Of a stretch of 64,000 nt of DNA, positions 56,133 to 64,000 are shown piece after piece. Below the pieces are notes generated by a model, which saw nothing but the letters and a program-made list of their open reading frames with translations, made no database searches and had not been told where the DNA came from. The stretch's first letter is position 1. Every line of letters starts with the position of its first letter. The DNA lies in contig CM070585.1 in NCBI GenBank assembly GCA_036346355.1, positions 4,479,001-4,543,000 of the forward strand. Reading direction: 5' to 3'. This stretch comes from Rhipidocladum racemiflorum (lineage: Eukaryota; Streptophyta; Magnoliopsida; Poales; Poaceae). Both the position numbers and the translations under genes were made by a program.

Positions 56133-56546
56133 ATGGTTCAGCAGAAGTTGTCAATGGAGAGAGGTAGGAAGGGGCTGATCATGAAGACGCTGGACCGGTG
56201 CCGGACGACCCGCGGCCGCGGGCCAGCGGCGAATAAGAAGCCGGCGGAGGGGTGCTTCTCGGTGTATGTCGGCGCGGAGAGGCAGCGGTTCGTCGTCCGG
56301 ACGGAGTTCGTGAACCACCCGCTGTTCCGGGCGCTGCTGGGGGAGGCCGAGGAGGAGTTCGGGTACGCGGCCGCGGGGCCGCTCGAGCTGCCGTGCGGCG
56401 CTGAGGCGTTCGTCGGGATGCTGGAGCAGATCGAGGAGGAGAAGGCGGCCGGCGAGACGGCGGCGACCAGGTGCGGCCTCATCAGGGGGCATTCCGCCTA
56501 CCGGCTGCTCGTCCCCGGCCGTCCAGTCCTCGCCGGCCGGTCGTAG
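56133..56546 (+). CDS. SAUR-family auxin-responsive protein
   Basis: Small auxin-up RNA proteins promote cell expansion, largely by inhibiting PP2C.D phosphatases and so activating the plasma-membrane proton pump; that role is family knowledge. The single exon encodes 137 residues from ATG 56,133; an alternative ATG at 56,154 would shorten the N-terminus by seven. The SAUR core is clear at about residues 40-100: GCFSVYVGAERQRFVVRTEF, VNHPLFRALLGEAEEEFGY, then GPLELPCGAEAFVGMLEQI. Intronless, as usual, and GC-rich compared with its flanks. The basic N-terminus (RGRKGLIMKTLDRCRTTRGRG) and variable C-terminal tail are normal. No other SAUR is in the window, although SAURs often cluster. Confidence 0.92.
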   Translation: MVQQKLSMERGRKGLIMKTLDRCRTTRGRGPAANKKPAEGCFSVYVGAERQRFVVRTEFVNHPLFRALLGEAEEEFGYAAAGPLELPCGAEAFVGMLEQIEEEKAAGETAATRCGLIRGHSAYRLLVPGRPVLAGRS

Positions 56547-57200
56547 CTAGGTTGAATGCCGTGGGCTGCTCTTGCCCATCGAGCTATTTGTGTTTGTACC
56601 ACCGATAAAGTACTCAATTAATCTGTGTACAAATCAATTGGATGGCAACAGGTGGTTAGTGCGTCTTTGTGGTTCATGAGTTCTTGTTGAGCTTGACTAT
56701 GATTAATCTGTCTGAGATAATTTATAAATAGTTACAGTTTTTTAGAAGCCAGTCGTTTTCTTATAAATACGGCTTATAAAGCGAAGAGACACATTAAATA
56801 TTATATGATTTAAATACGGCATATAAACCGAGGAGCTTCGGACGGAGGGACCAACGCTCGGGCGAAGCAACCAGCAGTTAGAGGGGCCGACGAGCGGAGG
56901 GGTCGGCGGGTGGAGGGGCCGACGCTCGGGCGGAGAGAGCTTCGGGCGGGGGGGCGACGCTCAGGCGAAGGAGCTCGAGCGGAGCGGCCAACAGCCAGAC
57001 GGGCGGCGGGGGCTCGGGCTCACCTCCTCGTGTGGCTCGTGGAGAATTGTTGATTCTCCACGAGAATCGGTTGCCCGACTGATTCTCCTATTTTTGGATT
57101 TTATGTAAGAAGTGCCACTTCTAATTTTGAGAGAAGCTGACCATAATTCTACCATTCGACAAACAATTCGCTTTTTTTAAGCAGAAGTTTTGTAGAAGCT
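56547..57200. other. 3' flank of SAUR with LTR fragment and GC-rich repeats
   Basis: 56,694-56,820 (TGACTATGATTAATCTGTC...GACACATTAAAT) is a truncated start of the gypsy LTR at 62,097. 56,825-57,000 is a purine-rich tract with recurring GGAGGGGCCGACGCTCGGGCG-like units. 57,030-57,200 has GATTCTCC words and ends ACGAACGAGCCCTAAAT, like a transposon terminus. Confidence 0.5.
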
Positions 57201-58016
57201 AAAACGAACGAGCCCTAAATCCTTGAGCAATATACGAGATTGCTGGTCTGGTTGTGAGATGGTTTCTAATAGAGTCTTTTCATGTAAGCTAGTACTTACT
57301 GCGTTGAAACTCATTAGACTGATCTCATCTTCGATCTGCTGCCAGTTAATACTAAGTATAAAGCAAAGAGAAATTGGGTCGGTACTACATAAAAAAAAAC
57401 TTTTTGTTTTTTGACCACAATGCTAATCAGTCAAACAAACAGTTGGAGGTTAGTAATGATATGCTTAAGAAAAAACCAATTCAAAAGCAGACAAGTAATA
57501 GAACAATTCTTAACACACAAAAGATGGACACAGAATAATTTTTTATTTCATTTGAAGAGAATCTTTACATTGTTCATATACAATTCCACAACAGATTTTA
57601 CTTCTGCTTGTGTTCGGTTCATCTCTTCTTATATTGAGAACTATAGGTTGGCAGCCAACATCTCCAATTTAATAGCGTCCTTATAGTAATACCTCTATTT
57701 CATAAAAAAGGACATTAACATGGAAGCTAATCGATTATCGGAGAGCTGACTTGACGGTATGCAACATCACAGGGGTATGCTCGGAAATATTCTTCAGTTG
57801 ATCCCTTACACCCGCAACCAGTTCATCAACCGACGGATTTTGATTTGTAAGTTCTACTTGCTCCCCTTCCAAATCCGCCGCTATCTTCTTTAACTGTACT
57901 AAAGTAAAACCCAGAGCAGATTTACTTACTCACTGGATCCTCATTACTTCATCAGTGGAGATCTTTATTTGTTTTCTTAATTTGGTGTGCTCCACTTGCA
58001 CATTAGAACTCAGCTC

Positions 58017-58179
58017 TGTTAAGGATATTAAGGATATATTGCCTTATATAGTTGATTCCCATATATATGTTTTCCATATACATGTTTTCCTTATTTAGAC
58101 TTTCCTATTGTACCCTCATGTACTCTATATATTGTGGCCATTGGCCTCATATTGAATACATCAAGTCCTATTCGTAACA
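58017..58179 (+). repeat. Left LTR of the inverted-LTR element
   Basis: 163 bp, TG...CA, directly followed by the initiator-Met primer-binding site TGGTATCAGAGC at 58180-58191. Confidence 0.9.
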
Positions 58180-58872
58180 TGGTATCAGAGCTAAGGTTGA
58201 AACCCTAGCCTCCCATCTTCCGCTGCTGCTACCCCCGGGAGGAGCAATCTCCACTCCCGGGGGTGGCCACGCACTTGGGCTCGCGCGACCTTGCCATCTG
58301 CCACCAGCGCTTCTCTTGCCGGCTTCATCCTTTGCCGTTGCCGATCATCTCCCTGCTGGTCCAGTAGTCGGCCGGCGTCATTCTTCCTCTGCGTCGGCGT
58401 CGTTCTTCGTCGTTGCTGGCGCCGCCACACCCGCTGCCACCGCTGACCAACGCCGCCAGCCTTGGCGACTTGGTTGCCTCGTCTTCCCGGTGGCCGACCG
58501 TCGCTCCAACGCAGCCGTTGTCGGCGCCAACCCATCAGCGTGTCGGCCCCGCCCTGCGCTCCGGCTCTGTTCGGCTGCTGACGCGCCAAATCCATCGCAG
58601 GCCTCCATCGCCGGCTGTCGTCGCCGGGCCGCGAATCGCTACGTTGCGCCTGTCGCCGAACGCCATCGCCGGCTGCCGCCGTCCCGGGCCTCCATCGCCG
58701 ATTCTTTGCGCCCTATTGGCGACGCGCCCGATCGATCTCCTCGCCTCGTGGGTCGTTGTCGTCACTCATGCGTGTCGTCGCCGCCCGCGCGTACGGTCTT
58801 CGGCGCCGCTCCGGCCAGTTCCTTGCGCCGTCGCTCCCGTCATCCTCTCGATCGGATCTGGGCCTCGGCGAG

Positions 58873-59049
58873 TGTTACGAATAGGACTTGATGTATTCAA
58901 TATGAGGCCAATGGCCACAATATATAGAGTACATGAGGGTACAATAGGAAAATCTAAATAAGGAAAACTAAATAAGGAAAACATGTATATGGAAAACATA
59001 TATATGGGAATCAACTATATAAGGCAATATATCCTTAATATCCTTAACA
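58873..59049 (-). repeat. Right LTR of the inverted-LTR element
   Basis: 177 bp on the minus strand. Its U5 end (58,873) abuts the interior exactly at the LTR border and has no primer-binding site next to it, unlike the left LTR. Confidence 0.9.
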
Positions 59050-59449
59050 AGCTCGACCATTTTTTCTCTCTTTTTCTCCTTGGCAAGCTGATGTTTCTGA
59101 GCTTTTATAATATTTTTTTATCCTGTCAAAAGACAAGTCAAAAAATATTATTTCCTTTTTTTGTAAAAGGGAAGACGTCTCAAAAATACTGAGATCGAAA
59201 AAAGTATGTTACTTTCTAGTTCAGTATCTTTTTAGAGAACACCTTACAATTTCTTGACTAAGCTTTTTTATTGGCTCGTCGTTTTCTTTGAAAATTATGT
59301 AGAGTTGGGCGTTTTTCTCCTCACTATCAAAGTATTGCCTTTGAAGTTTAGTGAGGTCAAACTTGTAGCCCTTTGCGGTATTTTCACCCACCAAAAGTTG
59401 CTTCTCTAACTCCATTATTCTTTTTTCTTTTCTGTTTCCCAAATAGACA

Positions 59450-60140
59450 AGTTAGAAAAGCAAAAAATAGTAGAAGATAAACATAAAAAGAAGTTATATT
59501 TGCCTTACTTTTTAGTGATTTTCTCTACATCAGCTTTAACTTGCCGACCTACAAGGTATTACCTCTTGTAAAAACTATAAAAACAAGCCTAGTATATAAA
59601 GTTACTTAACTTGTTTTTCTTAAAAATTTTATAAGAGAAACAAAAGTACCTTAGACAACAAGTTGTTGAAGTTTTATTGATTCACCCCCTCCTGATTGAT
59701 AGTACTAGAAGAGGGTGGATACTCAGTTTGAGTGGTGGTGAACGTTGTCACGTTCCATCCACTAGTCTATCATCTTTGGTCATGGCAACAACCACTTCTT
59801 AGCTCACCCCAACTTCTTCATTTGCTGCCTTTGGAGAAGTGTCAACCTCCTCCGTAGTAGTAGATGACCCGCCGACCTCAGGTTCCGATCAATAGCCGAA
59901 GGATTTACATTGTTCGATTCATTACCAACCAAAGGATCCATTTCGGATTTTACTTGAATTGAGGAGTAGCGGGGGCTAAAAGAAAAAAAGAAGTTAGTAT
60001 AAAGAAAAACTTACCGATTCTAAAAATTAAATTTTAGAACTAAGAAAAATACAAATGACTTACTTATAGGATACTTCAGAGTCCTTTTGCTAAGAGATCC
60101 AAGGAGTTTCGGTTTTCCCAACAGTCGGGACGGTAGCTTT
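59450..60140. other. Intervening sequence within the second gypsy antisense region
   Basis: AT-rich with scattered coding-like minus-strand stretches, probably introns and eroded exons of the antisense ORF. No independent feature seen. Confidence 0.4.
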
Positions 60141-62096
60141 CTTTATTTTGAAGACAAGTGGGTTGTCATCATCACTCTCTTCCTCCCCCTCACCCTGAAC
60201 AGATGAAAATATGGTATAATTCCTATATAGAGTGTCCCATATACTATATCGTCTTTTGTTATATACCTGTAAGGAATTTTTTCTTTGTACTCCAACCGAT
60301 GTCGTCTGGACTTAAGGCTGATCGGTATTACCCATGAAGCATGTGCTCCGCACCGGTCTAGTGCTGGTCGGATCAGCACCAACCACTGTGGCAGATGTCG
60401 TATCCACCACATCCGAGGCTGTCTTGTCTGTGGCTCTTTCTTCTTCATTGCAAGAGCCCAGGCAGAAACCTCAGATTGATCGGCGGTACGCTTTCGACCA
60501 TGCGTCTAAGGATAACAAAATAAAACAAGAATTCAGAATAAATACCTATTCGACTCTAAGACCAAATGTACTACTTGGTACTTACCTCGATGCGCTCATT
60601 GATGAATTCATCATTTTGACCAATCAAACTGTCTAGTTGCTTGTCCAATGTAGCTTGATTGGATCTATCCGAAGGAATATGCAAGATTTGGGCAACCTTT
60701 CCACGTGCTTCCATGTCAATTAGGACTAAAAAACACATAGAAAAATGTGTAAGTAACATTCCTTTATCAAGTAAAGAGAAAACAAATGTTGGAATCTAGG
60801 AATTCTTACCTCCAGGTTCGTCCTTAGTCAAATCTTGGTCATCCTCGATCCTCCAAGTAAATCAGAACTGCCTTTTCAGAGGGCTCAACTTATGAAACAA
60901 AAAATCGTAAACGATTTTATGTCTCGTAAGCTCTCCTTCTACCAAGTTGAAGATAGCATCGGTGATCTTGCTCTCTTCATTGATGAGCACCAGGGAGTCC
61001 CTCTCCTGTTTCGCCTCCACCTTTGTCCAGGTCGGCGAGACCTTACCGATGAACCGAAGGTGACTGCCGCTCGGGATCTACGAGTAAAACCACTCTTTTC
61101 GGTAGTCCTTCCATGTATCCTTGATTCGGAACAAGGGATACACGATATTTGACTGAAGCTTGAAATAAACACTCCCAAAAACTTCAAGTCTTGTTATTTC
61201 TTGTATACCCACCCTGTCAATTGTAAAAAGTAGTTGAGTCATGTCTCGCAGGAGCAAAAAGAGTGAAATGAGGACGTAAGCCCCCTAGGTCTTCCTCTTC
61301 CTTCTAAACTAATTGCTTTCGCTTGACTCTTCCAGTAAAAAAGTATACTGAGTGGTTGAAGGAAAGCGAAAAGGAATGGCTTTTTCATGTACCAGATCCG
61401 GTGAGCCAGACATCAAGCAAAAATGGACATACAATCAAAGAATAAACACTCCCAAAAACTTCAAGTCTTGTTATTTCTTGTATACTGGTAGAAAAAAAAC
61501 GAGAGGTGGAATACCCAGAAAAGACACAAAAAATGTGAGAAGATACTCAAAATCAAAATAGAATTAGGGGAAAGGTGATGGAGCTCAATTTCGTAATGAT
61601 CACGTACATCGGCAAGAAATTAGCTCTTAGGGAGAGGAAATCCTAACCTAACGAAGGCAGTGAAGAGAACGATTGGCCCCTCTTAAGGAACGGGTTTCAC
61701 ATCCTCTCCACTGGGATCCCATTGCACCATTTCATGTGGTGGGATCAAGCTCTCATCAGCGAGATTTATGATCTTCGCCTCAATAAAAATTGATTTCGTC
61801 ATTACAAAAGAAGCAAAGAAGGAAGAGAAAGTACTCAAGCAAAAGATGAAAAGCTTCAAGAATCAAAAGAAAAGAAGAGAATTCAAAAGCAATTTTCAAA
61901 TGACTAGCAGCGTGAATCGTCTAAAGGAAGCTTCTCCCCTATATTTATACCTTTTGCCATTACTTCGGTTACTGAGGAAATGGAAAAGACTTTCTCGAGA
62001 CGCAATCGATGGCTTGATTAACGCAACATTCCAAGCGTCTTGGAAATTGAAAAACCTTAAGAGAATACACGTGTTCTCTCAAGACTTGTGGCTAGC

Positions 62097-62810
62097 TGAC
62101 GATGATTAATCTGTCTTAGGCCCATCAATGGTTACGGTTTTTTAGAAGTCAGTCACTTCCTCATAAATGCAGCCCATAAAACGAAGAAACACATTAAATG
62201 TCTCACGATTATTCGATCAAAGTTACAGTTGACCACTTAAACAACTCCACGACCTGCAATATAGATCAAACAAAAACTAATGTTATGTCCCTGATCTGAG
62301 CTTTTACTATGTCAGAAACGGTCCAACCTATGAACATTTGTCGGTCGAACATGATGCTCTTTATCACACCGACCTAAACAAAATTGGGTAAAGGATAACC
62401 TTTTGCCCCGACTTTCAAATCGAGGCGAAGAAATCCCTGCGTAAGGATAACATGCGAAAGACGCTTTCTCTAACAGGTAAAGATGATCGTTTAGAAGTTA
62501 CTCCCTATGGAAAGGCATCTATCTGACGAAAAGACACCTCTTCGTTGAGAAGACACCTCTTAACCAAAAGGCATATTTTGATGGAAAGACACATCTCGAA
62601 AGATAACAACCGCTATCTATTCAAAACTATAAATATGATACTCCCGCAATATGTTGAGGGTGTTAGTGTTGAAGTTTAAGAGTAGTTCGTTCACCGTAAA
62701 GACATTCATTTTCTACTCCTTTTAATTTTATTTTATAGACAAAGACAACTAAAATTATATTCGTAAGTTCGATCTAGAGACCCTCAGGTCTTGAACATTG
62801 GCAGAGCTCA
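62097..62810 (+). repeat. Gypsy LTR, third copy (3' LTR of the second element)
   Basis: Begins TGACGATGATTAATCTGTC and shares ordered blocks with 46,224-46,900 (GTTACTCCCTA, AGACACCTCTT, CTATAAATA, ATATTCGTAAG, TCTTGAACAT). Its first 100 bp also match 56,694-56,790 (TTTTTTAGAAGTCAGTC, ACACATTAAAT). The right edge is approximate. Confidence 0.65.
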
Positions 62811-63835
62811 TAACTGTCAAATTATCCTGTATGTTGGGCAAATTTTTGGCGTTGATGTGTGTAAGTGTGTTCCTCTCCTAACCTGCAGTAACCGTTGATG
62901 CAAGAGTTAAAGATACACAATAGCTTATGTGATGTTTATGGTTAAACTTCAAACAGGAGTGGCACATTTCAATGCAGCTCACTGACTTAAAACTAATAAG
63001 ATTCATGCACATGTAATTACTGTAAGCATTCCTCGAGTGTAGTTGTTTTGTAGTAGACTTGTTATGTGTTGAGCTAGATTATGTAACTGAGAATATCCAC
63101 ACTTGTTCCATGGATCCATTCAACAGACAACAAAACTGTACCCAGTTCCTCAACCAGATTTCAAGACTTGAAACTACCAAATGGATAGCCTAGCAAGGGG
63201 GGGAAACTGTACAGTAAGACTGCAGTATGGATCAGTTGAAGAGCTTCCACAAGCTAATATTGATATCAATTGATCGAATAAAAAGATGATTTGCCATCTA
63301 TAATGATTGATATATCTCAACACTAAAAAATGGCCAACATCAATTGACACATTAGGTCGAATAGAACTCTTAAGTATGCACAGAAAATTTGATTCAAGGC
63401 AAAACTATAGCATTGACGCGCATACCTCCTGGTGCTAATAGCTCATGCCCTAACCTCTTTCGCTGCGGATGTGATACAAAGCATTACTTGGTCTTGCAAT
63501 GGGAAAGGTGCGTAGGCGCAGCTAATCAAATCATGTTACACAATAAGCAATGCAAGTCGAACCTACACTAATACTATCCTACAACCATTACAGAGAGGGA
63601 GAGAGAGGCAAGTGTCTCCAACAACACCAATTCTACTTGTTGTGGCCTTTGGGAACCCCCCCAACCCCCCCCCCCCCCCCGAGGCCCCGACCCACACACA
63701 CAACATAGAAAAACCTGAGAAGGGGGATGCACAGCGACGCCGGCGAGTCGTTCTCTTCGTCGCCTCGCCCTCGCCGCTCCGCCTCTTCGGCTCTTCGTCA
63801 TGGCGTAATGCTAGCGGAGGGTAAATATGCAATAT
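62811..63835. other. Intergenic sequence
   Basis: No gene supported. Contains a C-run microsatellite at 63,666-63,680. Short frames on both strands near 63,563-63,832 lack domains. Confidence 0.4.
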
Positions 63836-64000
63836 TCAAATGTACGAGGGGTTTACGCAAAGGTACCAAAGCCCAGCCTATAATGGCCCATTTCTTTTTC
63901 TGCCGCGCGGCCCAAGCGCCACCTCCTAAACCCTAATCCCGGCACTGGACGGCCGAGACCACCCAGCTCCTGCCCAACACACCGCATCCAACGCTCAGTA
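63836..64000 (+). promoter_or_regulatory. Housekeeping-type promoter: site II elements and telo-box
   Basis: AAAGCCCAGCC (about 63,869) and ATGGCCCATT (about 63,881) contain complements of TGGGCT and TGGGCC (site II), and GCGGCCCAAGC at 63,907 adds a third. TAAACCCTAAT with telo-box AAACCCTAA lies at 63928-63936. In plants this combination marks promoters or leaders of translation-related and mitochondrial genes. The coding sequence would start beyond 64,000. Confidence 0.5.

Larger units (their letters stand above)
58017..59049. mobile_element. Retroelement with two LTRs in inverted orientation and a perfect target-site duplication
   Basis: The left LTR 58017-58179 (plus) reads TGTTAAGGATAT...TTCGTAACA and is followed by TGGTATCAGAGC. 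The right LTR 58873-59049 is its reverse complement, TGTTACGAATAG...ATCCTTAACA; 14 bp longer because of a short AAACTAAATAAGG duplication. AGCTC flanks the whole unit (58012-58016 and 59050-59054). Both outer ends are therefore U3 ends. The 693-bp interior is GC-rich and looks like the leader/gag start of a copia element; it has open frames but no recognised domain. The LTR family resembles that in the S-acyltransferase intron. Confidence 0.88.
57720..61160 (-). pseudogene. Antisense ORF of the second gypsy element, multi-exon remnant
   Basis: Read on the minus strand, 61,145-60,900 gives YPLFRIKDTWKDYRKEWFYS, stop, then a block with PTWTKVEAKQE, the conserved start of grass gypsy antisense ORFs. 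Further pieces lie at 60,759-60,571 (QLDSLIGQNDEFINERIE), 60,448-60,143, 59,442-59,221 (KRIMELEKQLL, coiled-coil-like) and 59,100-57,900. In the last piece, KEKKREKMVEL continues as SSNVQVEHTKLRKQ only if the inverted-LTR element at 58,017-59,049 is removed. Stops and missing exon joins make it a pseudogene. Its role in the element is unknown. Confidence 0.6.
57220..62810 (-). mobile_element. 3' part of a second Tat-type gypsy element (antisense ORF and 3' LTR)
   Basis: A 3' LTR at 62,097-62,810 is preceded by about 4.4 kb whose coding potential is on the minus strand, matching the antisense ORF region of Tat elements. gag-pol is not in the window next to it; 56,694-56,820 and 46,224-46,900 are further LTR pieces of the same family, suggesting internal deletion or rearrangement. 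Relative to gag-pol orientation the element itself would be on the plus strand; the strand given is that of its visible ORF. Confidence 0.6.

Noticed and set aside
58191..58961. ORFs of 134-191 residues inside the inverted-LTR element as a captured gene
   Set aside because: Open in several frames because of GC richness, one continues into the LTR, and no domain is recognised; a copia leader/gag start is more likely.
1..64000. CRISPR arrays, operons or prokaryotic features
   Set aside because: The sequence is plant nuclear DNA; its repeats are transposons, LTR arrays and MITEs.

Overview
The window is nuclear DNA of a grass (Poaceae). Support comes from GT-AG introns, GC-rich exons in AT-rich surroundings, Tat-type Ty3/gypsy and Ty1/copia retrotransposons, Tourist, Stowaway and hAT-type MITEs, and clear plant genes (S-acyltransferase, SWEET, pollen Ole e 1-domain, SAUR). 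Genes are sparse and transposons fill most of the sequence, which suggests a medium-to-large genome. I cannot name the species.

Layout. 1-9,450: decayed Tat-lineage Ty3/gypsy element with LTR end, gag, protease, RT, RNase H, integrase and an antisense ORF; no 3' LTR is seen. 9,617-9,743: short tandem array. 11,040-22,287: five-exon DHHC protein S-acyltransferase, whose 8.35-kb first intron holds an old Ty1/copia element carrying at least four further insertions. 23,500-29,200: intergenic repeats, a possible CACTA element and a 410-bp-arm inverted repeat. 30,140-31,857: SWEET11-like sugar-transporter gene with several lesions, an intron TRIM and a 3' end running into a Tourist MITE. 35,160-40,546: tandem duplication carrying two near-identical two-exon Ole e 1-domain secretory genes. 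41,163-46,016: complete, young, gag-only copia-type element with target duplication CCATG. 46,224-46,900: gypsy LTR. 47,011-50,879: a 3.9-kb solo LTR with target duplication CCCGA. 51,600-52,880: AT-rich duplicated segment split by a tRNA-Leu-like sequence. 56,133-56,546: SAUR gene. 57,200-62,810: 3' part of a second Tat-type gypsy element with antisense ORF and 3' LTR, into which a 1.03-kb element with two LTRs in inverted orientation has inserted (target duplication AGCTC). 63,840-64,000: housekeeping-type promoter motifs, probably of a gene starting beyond the window.

The host genes do not form a pathway. The S-acyltransferase is the best preserved. The Ole e 1 pair is a recent local duplication differing at two residues. 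The SWEET gene keeps its splice sites and an open frame, but two membrane segments are disrupted, so function is doubtful.

The most unusual object is the inverted-LTR element at 58,017-59,049: both of its outer ends are U3 ends, yet it has an exact target duplication and interrupts an otherwise continuous antisense frame.
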